From an uncultured Tateyamaria sp. (GTDB lineage Bacteria; Pseudomonadota; Alphaproteobacteria; Rhodobacterales; Rhodobacteraceae): DNA of 64,000 nt. Position numbers and translations under genes: made by a program. Below the pieces are notes generated by a model. It was not told where the DNA came from. It searched no databases and was given only the letters and a program-made list of their open reading frames with translations. The stretch spans positions 434,001 through 498,000 of the forward strand of contig NZ_CANNDO010000002.1 in the NCBI RefSeq assembly GCF_947503385.1, read 5' to 3'. This document shows, in pieces, positions 8,739 to 18,885 of this stretch. The stretch's first letter is position 1. Each line of letters starts with the position of its first letter.

Positions 8739-10184
8739 CTAGTTCACCAGTACGGTCGCAGCCGCAGCCGCAGCACTTTCGACGCCAAACATATTGATGA
8801 CCGGCAAGATCGACACAAACATCAGCACCGCAGACGCCATCAGCATCCCCCACAGCACCGGACTTTTGCCGCCGTTCAGACCCTCTTCCTGCGTGTCGCC
8901 AAAATACATGAAAAACACGATGCGAAGGTAATAATAGGCCCCGATCACTGACGCGACCACACCGGCAATGGCAAGCCATTCCAGACCACCTTCATAGGCC
9001 GCACGCAGCACATAGAGCTTGCCAAAAAAGCCCAGGAAGGGTGGCACACCCGCAAGCGAAAACAGCAGCACCAGCATCGCCAGCGCCTTGGCAGGCTCCT
9101 GCCGGTGGTACAGACGCAGCGCATTGATATCCGTGACCGGCTGGCCGTCCTTTTCCATCATCAGGATAAAGGCAAAGGTGCCCACGTTCATGGTGACGTA
9201 AATCGCCATGTAGATCAGCATCGCCTGCACACCCAGCACCGTGCCCGCAGCCAACCCCATCAGCGCGTAGCCCATATGGGCGATGGACGAAAACGCCATC
9301 AGGCGTTTGATGTTGGTCTGCCCGATGGCCGCGAATGCGCCAAGGAACATGCTCAGTACCGCCAAGAGCGCCATGACCTGCTGCCAGTCAGCAATCGCGC
9401 CGCCAAAGGCGTCGTGCATGACGCGGGCAAAGAGCGCCATGGCCGCCACCTTGGGCGCGGTGGCAAAAAAGGCCGTGACCGGCGTGGGCGAGCCTTCATA
9501 GACGTCTGGCGTCCACATGTGGAACGGCACCGCCGACACCTTGAAGGCAAAGCCTGCCATGAGGAACACGAGGCCAAAGAGCAGGCCCAGCGACGCGCCC
9601 TCGCTCGCCACTTCGACAATACCCGAAAACAGCGTGGTTCCGGTGTAGCCGTAGACCAGCGATGCGCCGTAGAGCAGCAGGCCCGATGACAGCGCGCCCA
9701 GCACGAAGTATTTGAGGCCCGCCTCGGTGGATTTTACCGAATCCCGGCGCAGCGAGGCCACAACATAAAGCGCCAGAGATTGCAGTTCGAGCCCCATATA
9801 CAGGGCCATCAGATCGCCTGCGGACACCATCATCATCATGCCCACTGCGGCCAGCGCCACCAGCATGGGGTATTCGAACCGCAAAAGGCCGCGGCTCGAC
9901 ATATAGCCTTCGCTCATCAGCAGCACGGCGGCAGCAGACACGAGGATCGTGACCTTGGCAAAGCGTGAAAACGCATCGTCCACGAACATCCCGTTGAAGG
10001 CCACATTCGTGCCCGCACCGGTGAACCCGATCCAGACGGCAATGGCGAGAAACACGGCTGATGTCGCCCAGAGCAGTGGCGACGCCATTCCGTCCTTGGA
10101 CGTGTAGACCGCCATGATCAGTCCCAGCATGGCAAAACACGCCAGCAGGATTTCCGGCAGGATGATTGTAAGGTCGGCTGCCAT
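8739..10184 (-). CDS. nuoN: NADH-quinone oxidoreductase subunit N
   Basis: Antiporter-like, proton-pumping membrane subunit of complex I. The roughly 481 residues form about 14 hydrophobic segments, with the conserved [12 protein letters not shown] and [13 protein letters not shown] stretches and the pumping-channel lysine/histidine region. I prefer the ATG at 10184 ([11 protein letters not shown]), eight bases after AAGGAG, over a GTG at 10193 that would overlap that ribosome site. Last gene of the nuo series; birA follows directly. Confidence 0.96.
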   Translation of the reverse strand: MAADLTIILPEILLACFAMLGLIMAVYTSKDGMASPLLWATSAVFLAIAVWIGFTGAGTNVAFNGMFVDDAFSRFAKVTILVSAAAVLLMSEGYMSSRGLLRFEYPMLVALAAVGMMMMVSAGDLMALYMGLELQSLALYVVASLRRDSVKSTEAGLKYFVLGALSSGLLLYGASLVYGYTGTTLFSGIVEVASEGASLGLLFGLVFLMAGFAFKVSAVPFHMWTPDVYEGSPTPVTAFFATAPKVAAMALFARVMHDAFGGAIADWQQVMALLAVLSMFLGAFAAIGQTNIKRLMAFSSIAHMGYALMGLAAGTVLGVQAMLIYMAIYVTMNVGTFAFILMMEKDGQPVTDINALRLYHRQEPAKALAMLVLLFSLAGVPPFLGFFGKLYVLRAAYEGGLEWLAIAGVVASVIGAYYYLRIVFFMYFGDTQEEGLNGGKSPVLWGMLMASAVLMFVSILPVINMFGVESAAAAAATVLVN

Positions 10185-10196
10185 CGCGCCCACTCC

Positions 10197-11738
10197 TTAG
10201 TTCGAGGCCACTTGCGTCGCGGCCTCAGCCGCGGCAAGCGCCGTATCGTATTGGTCCACAAGTGCCGCGACCGACGGGCCAATCACGTCGAGGATCAGCG
10301 CCGGGTACACGCCCAAAAGCAGCGTCATCACCACCAGCGGGGCAAAGATTGCGCGCTCGCGGCGGGTCATGTCGGTGATGCTCTTGAGGCTCTCTTTGAT
10401 CAAGTCGCCCATCACCACCCGGCGATAAAGCCACAGCGCATAGGCTGCTGAAAAGATCACACCGGACGTCGCCACCAGCGCCACCCAGGTGTTAACCTGG
10501 AACACCGCCATCAGCGTCAGGAATTCGCCCACAAACCCGGAGGTGCCCGGCAAGCCCACATTGGCCATGGTGAACAGCATAAAGATCAGCGCATAGGCCG
10601 GCATCCGGTTCACGAGACCGCCATAGGCGTCAATCTCGCGCGTGTGCATCCGGTCATAGATCACACCCACACAAAGGAACAGCGCGCCCGAGATGAAGCC
10701 GTGCGACAGCATCTGGAAGATCGCGCCATCAATCCCCTGCTGGTTCGCAGCAAAAATCCCCATGGTGACAAAACCCATGTGGGCGACCGACGAATAGGCG
10801 ATCAGCTTTTTCATGTCCTCCTGCACCAGCGCCACGAGCGAGGTGTAGACAATGGCAATGGCGCTCATCCACAGGACCAGCGGCGTCATCACTTCGGACC
10901 CGACCGGGAACATCGGGATCGAGAACCGGATAAAGCCGTAGCCACCCAGTTTCAGCAAGATCGCCGCCAGCACAACCGATCCCGCCGTGGGCGCCTGCAC
11001 GTGCGCATCGGGCAGCCATGTATGAACCGGCCACATCGGCATTTTCACGGCAAAGCTGGCAAAGAAGGCGAGGAACAGCAGCGTCTGCAACCCGCCCACG
11101 ATCTGAACGCCCAGCAGGCTGAAGCTCTCGAAGGCAAAGTTGTGGCTTAGCAGCGCCTCGATATCGGTGGTGCCCGCGTCCGCGTACATGCCCACCATCG
11201 CCACCAGCATCAGCACCGAGCCGAGGAAGGTGTAGAGAAAGAACTTGAAGCTCGCATAAATGCGGTTCGCCCCACCCCAGATGCCGATGATCAGGAACAT
11301 CGGGATCAGACCCGCCTCGAAGAACAGGTAGAACAACACCAGATCGAGTGCGATGAACACGCCCAGCATGAGCGTTTCCAACAGCAAAAAGGCGATCATG
11401 TATTCTTTGACCCGTGTGTTTACATCCCACGACGCCGCAATCACCAGCGGCATCATGAAGGTGGTCAGCATCACAAACAGCACACTGATCCCGTCCACAC
11501 CCATCTTGTAGGTCAGGCCCATGATCCACGTCGTCTCTTCGACAAACTGGAAGCCGGTGTCGTTGCGATCAAACCCGAACAGGATGAACAGGGACACAAG
11601 GAACGTGGCGGATGTGGCGAACATGGCCACCCACTTGGCGTTGCGGTTGGCCGCTTCGTCATCACCGCGCAGGAAAATGGCGAGGATCAGCGCCGCCAGC
11701 GCAGGCGTGAAGGTAACGATGGAAAGAAGGTTGTCCAT
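10197..11738 (-). CDS. nuoM: NADH-quinone oxidoreductase subunit M
   Basis: Antiporter-like complex I subunit of 513 residues starting [17 protein letters not shown]. It shows the expected array of transmembrane helices, the LLTTFMMPL region, [14 protein letters not shown] with the conserved channel glutamate, and [14 protein letters not shown]. The frame is open far upstream, but the ATG at 11738 is the family start. It overlaps the stop of the small membrane gene before it as ATGA, giving translational coupling. Confidence 0.96.
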   Translation of the reverse strand: MDNLLSIVTFTPALAALILAIFLRGDDEAANRNAKWVAMFATSATFLVSLFILFGFDRNDTGFQFVEETTWIMGLTYKMGVDGISVLFVMLTTFMMPLVIAASWDVNTRVKEYMIAFLLLETLMLGVFIALDLVLFYLFFEAGLIPMFLIIGIWGGANRIYASFKFFLYTFLGSVLMLVAMVGMYADAGTTDIEALLSHNFAFESFSLLGVQIVGGLQTLLFLAFFASFAVKMPMWPVHTWLPDAHVQAPTAGSVVLAAILLKLGGYGFIRFSIPMFPVGSEVMTPLVLWMSAIAIVYTSLVALVQEDMKKLIAYSSVAHMGFVTMGIFAANQQGIDGAIFQMLSHGFISGALFLCVGVIYDRMHTREIDAYGGLVNRMPAYALIFMLFTMANVGLPGTSGFVGEFLTLMAVFQVNTWVALVATSGVIFSAAYALWLYRRVVMGDLIKESLKSITDMTRRERAIFAPLVVMTLLLGVYPALILDVIGPSVAALVDQYDTALAAAEAATQVASN

Positions 11739-11995
11739 CAGAACAATCCCCCGAATAGATTGGTAAAGAAGGCCACAATCAAAAGCAGCGGCAAGAGGAC
11801 CACGATCACGGCGGCAATCAGCGACACATAGGCCATCGTGCTCACAAACAGCCCTGCGCCTGCAACCACGAGCGCCGACCGCGCGAGGCCACGTTGCCAC
11901 CATTGCGGCGCGCCCAGAAAAAACGCGGCCACGGCCATCAACAGGGTCAACCCGCCGACCATGGCCCAGAATTCCATTGGAAGTGCCTGAAGCAT
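11738..11995 (-). CDS. Small membrane protein between nuoL and nuoM
   Basis: 85 residues with three hydrophobic stretches (about 10-28, 40-55 and 56-80) separated by a short basic segment ([10 protein letters not shown]); it ends TNLFGGLF. Both junctions are four-base ATGA overlaps, with the nuoL stop upstream and the nuoM start downstream. It is therefore translated in step with two core proton-pumping subunits. I do not recognise a family. The position suggests an assembly factor or accessory subunit of the membrane arm, which is inference from context alone. Confidence 0.75.
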   Translation of the reverse strand: MLQALPMEFWAMVGGLTLLMAVAAFFLGAPQWWQRGLARSALVVAGAGLFVSTMAYVSLIAAVIVVLLPLLLIVAFFTNLFGGLF

Positions 11996-14064
11996 CAGTT
12001 CGCCCCCCCGCTCAAGGTCATCCAAGTGATGAGGATGGCAATCCCGATCACCATGGCGAAGGCATAAGTAAAGATGTAGCCGGACTGCGCCCGTCCCGCG
12101 AGGCGGGTAAAGAACGGAACGATGCCCATCGACACGCCATTGATCGTGCCGTCAATGACGTCACCGTCGCCCTTTTTCCACAACTGCTTGCCGATCCACA
12201 AAGCAGGTTGGATGAAAACGAAATCGTAGATCTCGTCAAAGTACCACTTGTTCTTGAGAAACAGGTACAGCGGGCGCTGGTTTTCGGCCAGCCGCTTGGG
12301 CAGCGCGGGGTTGCGGATGTAGAACCAGAAGGCAAACACGAACCCGATCAGCATCGCAACAAAGGGCGACAGCTTGACCCATGTGGGCACGTAATGTGCT
12401 TCGTGGATCACGGTGTTCTCAGGTGCCATGTAGACGCCTGCGTCGCCCGGCGCTCCGGCCATCACGTATTTCAACTCGGACGCTTTGGGGCTGCGTTCGG
12501 CCACGGCTGTCTTGATGTCTTCCGCAGGCGCTTCGTATTCGCCGCCAAAGAATTTGATGATCTCATTCGGTTTGCCGAAGAAGCTGGAATACCAGATCGC
12601 ACCGGCAAAGATCGCACCAAGGCTCAGCACGCCCAGCGGGATCAGCATGACCATCGGGCTTTCGTGCGCGTGCTCATGGGTGTGCTTGTCGCCGCGCGGC
12701 TCGCCCCAGAAGGTGAGGAACATCACGCGCCACGAGTAGAACGATGTGAAGAGGGCCGCGATCACCAGCGCCCAGAACGCAAAGCCGGAGCCTGCGGCAT
12801 AGGCGCTCTCGATCACCGCATCCTTCGACGCGAACCCGGCAAAGCCGATCCAGCCCGACAGCGGGATGCCCACGCCTGTGATGGCAAGCGTCCCGATCAG
12901 CATGGTCCAGAACGTGTAAGGCAGCTTTTTCCGCAGGCCGCCATAGTTCATCATGTCCTGTTCGTGGTGCATCCCGTGAATAACGGACCCTGCGCCCAAA
13001 AACAGCATCGCCTTGAACCAAGCGTGCGTGAACAGGTGGAACATGGCGACCGGATACGCGCCCACACCCGCCGCCACAAACATATAGCCCAGTTGCGAGC
13101 AGGTCGAATAGGCGATCACGCGTTTGATGTCCGTCTGCACCAGACCCACGGTTGCCGCAAAAAACGCGGTCGCAGCGCCCAGCACGGTGACAAAGGCCAT
13201 CGCCTCGGGCGCGAACTCCATCAGTGGCGACATGCGGCAAACAAGGAACACGCCCGCCGTCACCATGGTCGCGGCATGGATCAGCGCCGACACGGGTGTC
13301 GGGCCTTCCATCGCGTCCGGCAACCATGTGTGCAGGAACAGTTGCGCCGATTTCCCCATCGCGCCGATAAACAGCAGGAAGGCCAGAAGGTTCGCCGCGT
13401 TCCATTCCGTCCAGAGGAAGGTCAACTGCGTCTCCGCCAGCTCGGGCGCTGCGGCAAACACGTCATCAAAGTTGATGCTGTCGGTGAGGTAGAACAGGCC
13501 AAAGATCCCCAGCGCAAAGCCAAAGTCACCCACACGGTTCACGACGAAAGCCTTGATCGCGGCGGCATTGGCCGACGGCTTGCGGTAGTAGAACCCGATC
13601 AACAGGTAGGAGGCAACGCCAACCCCTTCCCAGCCAAAGAACATCTGCACAAGGTTGTCGGCGGTCACCAGCATCAGCATGGCAAAGGTAAAGAACGACA
13701 GGTAGGCAAAGAAGCGCGGCTTGTAGCTTTCGCCCTCGCGCCATTGCGGATCGTTATCCATATAGCCAAAGGAATAAAGGTGGACGAGCGACGACACGGT
13801 CGTGATCACCACCAGCATGATCGCGGTCAGCCGGTCCAGCCGGATCGCCCAGTCGGTGCTGAGGCTGCCGCTTTCGATAAAGCGCAGGATCTGGATTTGC
13901 TCGGTCGTGCCGTCAAAGGTCAGGAACACGACCCACGACAGGATTGCGCTCAGGAACAACAGGCCCGTGGCGATCCACATGGCCGCCGTCTCGCCAAAGA
14001 TGCGCCAGCCAAAGCCACAGAGGATTGCGCCAACAAGCGGGGCAAAGAGGATGATGGTTTCCAT
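11995..14064 (-). CDS. nuoL: NADH-quinone oxidoreductase subunit L
   Basis: Largest antiporter-like subunit of complex I, at the tip of the membrane arm, with a long lateral helix. The 689 residues start [13 protein letters not shown]. They contain [16 protein letters not shown] with the conserved glutamate, [35 protein letters not shown] and the [18 protein letters not shown] segment. The extra-membrane insertion at 480-560 is of normal length. Its stop overlaps the start of the 85-residue gene. Confidence 0.96.
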   Translation of the reverse strand: METIILFAPLVGAILCGFGWRIFGETAAMWIATGLLFLSAILSWVVFLTFDGTTEQIQILRFIESGSLSTDWAIRLDRLTAIMLVVITTVSSLVHLYSFGYMDNDPQWREGESYKPRFFAYLSFFTFAMLMLVTADNLVQMFFGWEGVGVASYLLIGFYYRKPSANAAAIKAFVVNRVGDFGFALGIFGLFYLTDSINFDDVFAAAPELAETQLTFLWTEWNAANLLAFLLFIGAMGKSAQLFLHTWLPDAMEGPTPVSALIHAATMVTAGVFLVCRMSPLMEFAPEAMAFVTVLGAATAFFAATVGLVQTDIKRVIAYSTCSQLGYMFVAAGVGAYPVAMFHLFTHAWFKAMLFLGAGSVIHGMHHEQDMMNYGGLRKKLPYTFWTMLIGTLAITGVGIPLSGWIGFAGFASKDAVIESAYAAGSGFAFWALVIAALFTSFYSWRVMFLTFWGEPRGDKHTHEHAHESPMVMLIPLGVLSLGAIFAGAIWYSSFFGKPNEIIKFFGGEYEAPAEDIKTAVAERSPKASELKYVMAGAPGDAGVYMAPENTVIHEAHYVPTWVKLSPFVAMLIGFVFAFWFYIRNPALPKRLAENQRPLYLFLKNKWYFDEIYDFVFIQPALWIGKQLWKKGDGDVIDGTINGVSMGIVPFFTRLAGRAQSGYIFTYAFAMVIGIAILITWMTLSGGAN

Positions 14065-14071
14065 GGTGCCC

Positions 14072-14377
14072 TTACCCTTTCATCACGTTGACGTCTTCGA
14101 CGGCAATCGTCCCGCGGTTGCGGAAGAAACAGACGAGGATCGCCAGACCAATCGCCGCCTCCGCTGCGGCCACAGTCAGCACAAACAGCGTGAACACCTG
14201 TCCCACGAGGTCGCCCAGAAAGCTGGAAAACGCCACGAGGTTGATGTTCACCGCCAGCAGCATCAACTCGATGCTCATCAACAGGATGATGATGTTCTTG
14301 CGATTGAGAAACAGCCCGAAGATGCCAATGACGAACAGCGTCGCCGCAACAGTGAGGTAGTGTTCAAGTCCGATCAT
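14072..14377 (-). CDS. nuoK: NADH-quinone oxidoreductase subunit K
   Basis: 101-residue, three-helix subunit next to the quinone-proton coupling path of complex I. Conserved features include [20 protein letters not shown], with the buried glutamate in helix 2, and [20 protein letters not shown], with the second glutamate in helix 3. It starts 26 bases after the exported-protein gene and ends seven bases before nuoL. Confidence 0.96.
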   Translation of the reverse strand: MIGLEHYLTVAATLFVIGIFGLFLNRKNIIILLMSIELMLLAVNINLVAFSSFLGDLVGQVFTLFVLTVAAAEAAIGLAILVCFFRNRGTIAVEDVNVMKG

Positions 14378-14403
14378 CGGTCTGTCCTAGTCTGTGCCGC
14401 CGG

Positions 14404-14868
14404 TTAACCCGCCAGCTTGAATTCCGTCTTGTCACCCCGGTCGTCGGGGTAGAGGGCGGCGCAGGCGCAGGGCTCTGCATCCAGTGTTGTGATTTCGATG
14501 TCCTTGGCCGTGCCGTCCAAGTCGGCGGCTATGCGGTCAAAGGTGGCAAAGGCGCGCGCTCCATTTTCGTGTTGCGCGAGGATGCGCAGCGCTTTGGCGG
14601 TTTTGTCGAACGGCAGCCGTGTGCCCATGTTGTCCTCGGCCGTGCGAAAGGTCAGCGCCGCACCTAGACCGCAATCCACAATGGCAAAGGACGTGGCGGT
14701 GCCTTCCTGGCTCCACCAGTCGCGCCACATCACACGCCCCTCGCCCAGATCGCGATGATCCGCCTCGCCCCCATGCGAGATATGCGTGGTCCGGTCGCAG
14801 TCGGTCAGGGTCAGGGCATGTCCGGTGCTGGCGCACAGGATCAGGATGCAGGTCACCGCGGTCTTCAT
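14404..14868 (-). CDS. Exported protein with VDC and CxC motifs (paralogue A, between nuoJ and nuoK)
   Basis: 154 residues with a typical signal peptide (MKTAVTCILILCASTGHA, cleavage near residue 18). The mature part has a cysteine near its start (LTDCD), the motif VDCGLG in the middle and AEPCACAALYPD near the C-terminus. The product of the gene before it has the same plan (VDCATG; ETEVTCGCQWYG), so I read the two as paralogues. Start and stop overlap as ATGA. A periplasmic protein whose paired cysteines could form disulfides or bind metal is likely. I cannot name a family. Confidence 0.72.
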   Translation of the reverse strand: MKTAVTCILILCASTGHALTLTDCDRTTHISHGGEADHRDLGEGRVMWRDWWSQEGTATSFAIVDCGLGAALTFRTAEDNMGTRLPFDKTAKALRILAQHENGARAFATFDRIAADLDGTAKDIEITTLDAEPCACAALYPDDRGDKTEFKLAG

Positions 14869-15365
14869 GCGTCTCCCTCACCATACCACTGACAGCCACA
14901 GGTCACTTCGGTCTCGCGCAATTCCAGCACATCACCGGAATAAAGCGCATGGGCCGCGCGCCGAACGTCATTAAAGGTCACGGGCTGGTCCGCCTGCACA
15001 TCCGCGCGCAAAAACTCCGTCGCGGCAAGGGCTGCGGACACAACCGCCAGTTCCGGTTGATCGTTGATAGCCAAGAACCGGCCAGTCGCGCAGTCAACAA
15101 GGCGCACACCGTTAAAGTCGTGCAACGCTTTGATCGTGGCGTTGCGGTGGCCATAGACGCCGTCGGCCTGTGGCTCAAACGGGTCCATGTAATTTTCCAG
15201 CGTCACAATGCTCTTGCTGGTGCGTGCAAACTTCAGCGTATCGCCAACACGCATCTCGCCTTCCTCAACACCATGGCAGGGCGGCAGCGGCGTGAGCGCA
15301 GCGCCCATGTGGGACGTCGCGACCAGCAGCAAGGCACTCAGGGATATGACGGCGGCGCGCGGCAT
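14865..15365 (-). CDS. Exported protein with VDC and CxC motifs (paralogue B, between nuoJ and nuoK)
   Basis: 166 residues. The signal peptide runs to about residue 23 (SLSALLLVATSHMGAA). The mature part contains PPCHGVEEGEMRVGD, then VDCATGRFLAI at about 100 and TCGCQWYGEGD at the C-terminus. The spacing of these cysteines resembles the following gene, with which it overlaps by four bases. It begins eight bases before... the end of nuoJ, so it is inside the nuo transcription unit. Function unknown; export to the periplasm is the only firm inference. Confidence 0.72.
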   Translation of the reverse strand: MPRAAVISLSALLLVATSHMGAALTPLPPCHGVEEGEMRVGDTLKFARTSKSIVTLENYMDPFEPQADGVYGHRNATIKALHDFNGVRLVDCATGRFLAINDQPELAVVSAALAATEFLRADVQADQPVTFNDVRRAAHALYSGDVLELRETEVTCGCQWYGEGDA

Positions 15366-15373
15366 TGTCGGTC

Positions 15374-15976
15374 TTACAGCCCCTGCCCCGGTTTGACGTC
15401 CTTCAACTCCATCGCCTTGGCCGGGTCGCGGTACATCTGGGCCAGCACGTCCTGACGCTTGACGTCCTCGCGGTGGCGCAGGGTCAGAACAATCGCGCCA
15501 ACCATGGCAACCAGCAGGATCAGGCCTGACAGCTGGAACAGCAGGAAATACTGATCATAAAGGATCATGCCCAACGCTTCGGTGTTGTGGCGATCCACTG
15601 GCATCACCTGCGCGCGCATACCCTCAGCAGCCGCGTTCGATTCCCATGCGCCAAAGGCCATGACGAACTGCATCAGGATCACCACGCCGATCAGCAGCGC
15701 GAGCGGCATGTAGCGCGCCATCTCTGCCTTCAGCTCGGCAAAATCAACGTCCAGCATCATGACAACAAACAGGAACAGCACCGCGACCGCGCCCACGTAG
15801 ACGATGATCAACAGCATCGCCACGAACTCCGCCCCCAGCAATACAAACAAACCCGCCGAAGACAGGAACGCGAGGATCAGCCATAGGACCGAGTGCACCG
15901 GGTTCCGGCTGACCACGGTAAAGAGGCCGCCTGCGATCACACTGACCGCAAAGAGGTAAAAGGCAAATACACTCAT
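15374..15976 (-). CDS. nuoJ: NADH-quinone oxidoreductase subunit J
   Basis: 200-residue, five-helix membrane subunit of complex I. Conserved features are [29 protein letters not shown] and [21 protein letters not shown] (the helix with the pi-bulge), read as one continuous frame; the C-terminal tail is charged. The start overlaps the stop of the CMD-family gene before it by four bases. Confidence 0.95.
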   Translation of the reverse strand: MSVFAFYLFAVSVIAGGLFTVVSRNPVHSVLWLILAFLSSAGLFVLLGAEFVAMLLIIVYVGAVAVLFLFVVMMLDVDFAELKAEMARYMPLALLIGVVILMQFVMAFGAWESNAAAEGMRAQVMPVDRHNTEALGMILYDQYFLLFQLSGLILLVAMVGAIVLTLRHREDVKRQDVLAQMYRDPAKAMELKDVKPGQGL

Positions 15977-16392
15977 GTCTTGTCCTCGTCATCGTCCATG
16001 ACCTCTTTGGCCAATCCCATGGCACGGGTCATTGCAGGCACACCGGCGAACATCGCCATAAGGCCCAGTGTCTCGGAAATCTGTTGGTCGGTGGCCCCGG
16101 CTTCGCGGGCGTGGCGCACGGTCTGGCGGATCGCTGCGTCGGCCTGCGCGCCTTGCATGGTCAACCCCGCAAGGGTCAGCAGCAGGCGCGTGCGCGCATC
16201 AAGTCCGTCCTTGTTGATCGCATTGCCAAACCACGTCTCCATCACGTCCTTGGGCATGGTCGGCCACAGCGTTTCGAACATCTTGGGGTCGAACCCTTTG
16301 GCCGGGTCGAACGCCGCCATTTGCGGAAACGCTTTGGTCATCTCCTGCATCTGGGCCATCATCGCGGCAAAAGGGTTCTTGTCGTCACTCAT
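15973..16392 (-). CDS. Carboxymuconolactone decarboxylase-family protein, first-type (next to nuoJ)
   Basis: 139 residues; the C-terminal two thirds fit the AhpD/CMD fold ([14 protein letters not shown], then [32 protein letters not shown]). The CxxC redox pair of AhpD-type peroxidase partners is absent, so a thiol-redox role is unlikely. It ends in an acidic tail (DDDEDK). It overlaps nuoJ downstream and a second CMD-family gene upstream. The pair looks like an old duplication that forms or joins a heteromeric assembly; that is inference. Confidence 0.78.
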   Translation of the reverse strand: MSDDKNPFAAMMAQMQEMTKAFPQMAAFDPAKGFDPKMFETLWPTMPKDVMETWFGNAINKDGLDARTRLLLTLAGLTMQGAQADAAIRQTVRHAREAGATDQQISETLGLMAMFAGVPAMTRAMGLAKEVMDDDEDKT

Positions 16393-16768
16393 CTTCGGCC
16401 TCGAACACTTCGATTGCCGCGTTCATCCCGTTGATCATCGCCGGGAACCCGCCATAGAGCGTCATCTGGTAGATGATCTCGCAGATTTCCGCCCGGCTGG
16501 CGCCAACGGCACGTGCGCTTGCGATATTGACCTTGAGCTGCGGTCGGGTCTGACCACCTTGCGCGGTCAGCGCCGCAACGGTCGCAAGCAACCGGGTCTT
16601 TTCGTCCACCACGCCGCGCGCATAAAACGTACCATAGGGCACTTCGACGACCATGCGCGACAGGCCGGGCACAAGCGCGTCATAGCGCGCCGCCAACGCG
16701 GCTTCCATGCCGGGGTTCACCTGCTCCGACAGCGCCTTGCCGCGCTCATATGCGGTTTCAGCGTTCAT
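16385..16768 (-). CDS. Carboxymuconolactone decarboxylase-family protein, second-type (next to nuoI)
   Basis: 127 residues with the CMD signature ([19 protein letters not shown], then [35 protein letters not shown]). It again lacks the CxxC pair and has an acidic tail (EAEDE). Its end overlaps the next CMD gene by eight bases, and its start overlaps the end of nuoI by four. True carboxymuconolactone decarboxylase is part of protocatechuate degradation, and no such genes are nearby, so that activity is doubtful. Confidence 0.78.
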   Translation of the reverse strand: MNAETAYERGKALSEQVNPGMEAALAARYDALVPGLSRMVVEVPYGTFYARGVVDEKTRLLATVAALTAQGGQTRPQLKVNIASARAVGASRAEICEIIYQMTLYGGFPAMINGMNAAIEVFEAEDE

Positions 16769-17259
16769 CTGTAAGGTGCGTCGATCTCAAGGTTGCGGGC
16801 AATCTCGGCTTCCCAGCGTTCGCCATTCTCAAGCAGTTTGTCCTTGTCATAGAACAGCTCTTCGCGCGTCTCGGTGGAGAACTCGAAATTCGGCCCCTCG
16901 ACAATCGCGTCCACCGGGCAGGCCTCCTGACAGAAACCGCAATAGATGCACTTGGTCATGTCGATGTCATAGCGCGTGGTGCGGCGGCTGCCGTCTTCGC
17001 GCGGCTCAGCATCAATGGTGATGGCCTGCGCGGGACACACCGCCTCGCAGAGCTTGCAGGCAATGCAGCGTTCTTCGCCGTTTGGATAGCGGCGCAGCGC
17101 GTGTTCGCCCCGGAACCGCGGGCTCAGCGGGCCCTTTTCATGCGGGTAGTTCACCGTCGCCTTGGGGGCAAGGAAATACTTGAGCCCCAGTTTCATCCCG
17201 ACCCAGAAATCCTGTAGCAAGAAGTACTTGGCGGCGCGGCCATAATCGATCTGCGTCAT
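16765..17259 (-). CDS. nuoI: NADH-quinone oxidoreductase subunit I
   Basis: 164-residue ferredoxin-like subunit holding [4Fe-4S] clusters N6a and N6b on the path to quinone. Two full binding motifs are visible, [12 protein letters not shown] and [12 protein letters not shown], along with the [20 protein letters not shown] lead-in. Three bases separate it from the upstream 64-residue gene. Confidence 0.96.
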   Translation of the reverse strand: MTQIDYGRAAKYFLLQDFWVGMKLGLKYFLAPKATVNYPHEKGPLSPRFRGEHALRRYPNGEERCIACKLCEAVCPAQAITIDAEPREDGSRRTTRYDIDMTKCIYCGFCQEACPVDAIVEGPNFEFSTETREELFYDKDKLLENGERWEAEIARNLEIDAPYR

Positions 17260-17262
17260 CTC

Positions 17263-17457
17263 TCATTCTCCTCCGCTTGGGTCATTCTGGTGCATATAGG
17301 CCCAGGCCTTGAGGGCCGAGACGACCTCGCCCTGGTCCGCTTTCTCAAATTTGCCATCCGTGTCGGTGGTGCCGACCGCAAATTCCGACGTCACAAAGGC
17401 GACGAGGTCGTCAAGGTGATGTTCCGGCGCTTCGTTGATGGCTTTGGCGAGGCTCAT
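17263..17457 (-). CDS. Small acidic protein between nuoH and nuoI
   Basis: 64 residues, no membrane segment or signal peptide; mixed charge with an acidic bias (EAPEHHLDDLVAFV, GKFEKADQGEVV). It is three bases from each neighbour, which supports translation. I do not recognise a family. Small soluble proteins at this position could be assembly or matrix-side accessory factors, but nothing in the sequence shows it. Confidence 0.65.
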   Translation of the reverse strand: MSLAKAINEAPEHHLDDLVAFVTSEFAVGTTDTDGKFEKADQGEVVSALKAWAYMHQNDPSGGE

Positions 17458-17460
17458 GAA

Positions 17461-18498
17461 CTAGCTCCCCACGGCCCAGCGGGCATAAATGCCCCAGAAC
17501 CAGTCGAACTTGGCCGCAAAGGCGACAAACACGACCCAGAACAGCGAGAACGGCAGGAACACTTTCCACCCCAGCCGCATCAGCTGGTCATAGCGGTAGC
17601 GCGGCGTGATCGCCTTGACCATCGCGAACAGGAAGAAGAAGAAGCCCATCTTGGCCACCATCCACAGCGCCCCATCCGGGATGCCCGGGATCGGCGACAG
17701 CCAGCCGCCAAAGAACAGCAGCGAGGTCAGCGCACACATCAGGAAGATGGCGATATACTCACCGGCCATAAACAGCAGGAAGGGCGTGGACGAGTATTCG
17801 ACCTGATAGCCTGCGACCAGCTCCGATTCCGCCTCTGGCAAGTCGAAAGGCGGGCGGTTTGTTTCGGCGAGGGCACTTATAAAGAAAAGGAAAACCATCG
17901 GCAGATGTGGCAGCCAGTACCAGCCGAAAAAGCCGTATCCGGTGTCTTGCGCGGCGACAATCGCGCCGAAATTCATCGACCCCGTCGACAGGATCACACC
18001 GATGATGATCAAGCCGATGCTTACCTCGTAGGAGATCATCTGCGCCGCCGACCGCAGCGAGCCAAGGAACGGGTATTTGGAGTTCGACGCCCAGCCGCCC
18101 ATGATCACGCCGTAAACCTCAAGCGACGAGATGGCGAAGACATAGAGGATCGCGACGTTGATGTCGCTCAACACCCAGTTTTCGTTGAACGGGATCACCG
18201 CCCAGGCGACCATGGCCAGCACGAAACTGGTCATAGGGGCCAGCATGAACACCGTCTTGTCGGCACCGGCGGGCACCACGACCTCTTTGACCACGTATTT
18301 CAGCGCGTCAGCGACGGTTTGCAGCAGGCCATACGCCCCAACCATGTTGGGGCCGCGCCGCATCTGGACCGCCGCCCAGATCTTGCGGTCGCCATAGACG
18401 AGGAACAGGAGCGAGATCATGACAAATGCCACAACCGCAAGGACCTGGGCCAGGATGATGACGGCGATGCCGCCGGGGGTCGTAAAGAAATCAGCCAT
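17461..18498 (-). CDS. nuoH: NADH-quinone oxidoreductase subunit H
   Basis: 345-residue membrane subunit that forms the quinone-binding chamber with NuoB and NuoD. Conserved features include [20 protein letters not shown], with the basic loop, and [21 protein letters not shown], with the acidic residues of the E-channel. About eight transmembrane helices are present. Two lipoprotein genes separate it from nuoG. Confidence 0.96.
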   Translation of the reverse strand: MADFFTTPGGIAVIILAQVLAVVAFVMISLLFLVYGDRKIWAAVQMRRGPNMVGAYGLLQTVADALKYVVKEVVVPAGADKTVFMLAPMTSFVLAMVAWAVIPFNENWVLSDINVAILYVFAISSLEVYGVIMGGWASNSKYPFLGSLRSAAQMISYEVSIGLIIIGVILSTGSMNFGAIVAAQDTGYGFFGWYWLPHLPMVFLFFISALAETNRPPFDLPEAESELVAGYQVEYSSTPFLLFMAGEYIAIFLMCALTSLLFFGGWLSPIPGIPDGALWMVAKMGFFFFLFAMVKAITPRYRYDQLMRLGWKVFLPFSLFWVVFVAFAAKFDWFWGIYARWAVGS

Positions 18499-18504
18499 CA
18501 GTCC

Positions 18505-18885
18505 TCACACCGTCGGAATTCCCTTCTCCGCACAGGCAGCGGCCACGACTTCGGCGTCGATGGTCCGGATGCCCTGCGGCAGCGCTGGCGAGATGGTGTA
18601 AACAGCATCCGCCGTCCACACGCCAGCCTCTTCGTTGACATTCGTGCGCAAATGCCGCGCAAATCCCCAGCCGCGGATCAGCGTATAGCCTGCCGCGGCG
18701 CATTCCGCATAGTTCGCCACATCCCGCGAGGTGATCGCGTTGGTCATGGACACGTTGAACTGCACCAAGTCTTCGGCCAACAGCTGCGTCTCAACACCCC
18801 GGTAGTCCGGGATGAACTGATCCGCCGTTGGCACCGTCTCGCAGGCCGCAAGTGGCATCAGGGATATGAGCCACGCGGCCTTCAT
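18505..18885 (-). CDS. Putative lipoprotein (before nuoH)
   Basis: 126 residues with a lipobox LAAC at Cys15, so membrane anchoring after signal peptidase II is expected. The mature part carries YAECAAAGYTLIRGWGFARHLRTN and ends EVVAAACAEKGIPTV, including two to three cysteines. I recall closely similar uncharacterised proteins in Rhodobacterales but cannot assign a function. It begins as an ATGA overlap with the next lipoprotein gene and ends six bases before nuoH, so it is inside the nuo unit. Confidence 0.75.
   Translation of the reverse strand: MKAAWLISLMPLAACETVPTADQFIPDYRGVETQLLAEDLVQFNVSMTNAITSRDVANYAECAAAGYTLIRGWGFARHLRTNVNEEAGVWTADAVYTISPALPQGIRTIDAEVVAAACAEKGIPTV

Noticed and set aside
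11739-11903. Longer NuoM starting at 11903
   Set aside because: The extra residues are out-of-frame translation of the 85-residue membrane gene; the family start is MDNLLS at 11738.
11977-14091. A very long open frame on the plus strand opposite nuoL
   Set aside because: Its residues are rich in His, Arg, Gln and Asp with no domain; nuoL on the other strand is complete. Long antisense frames are common at this G+C. The same applies to long frames opposite nuoH, glmS and waaA.
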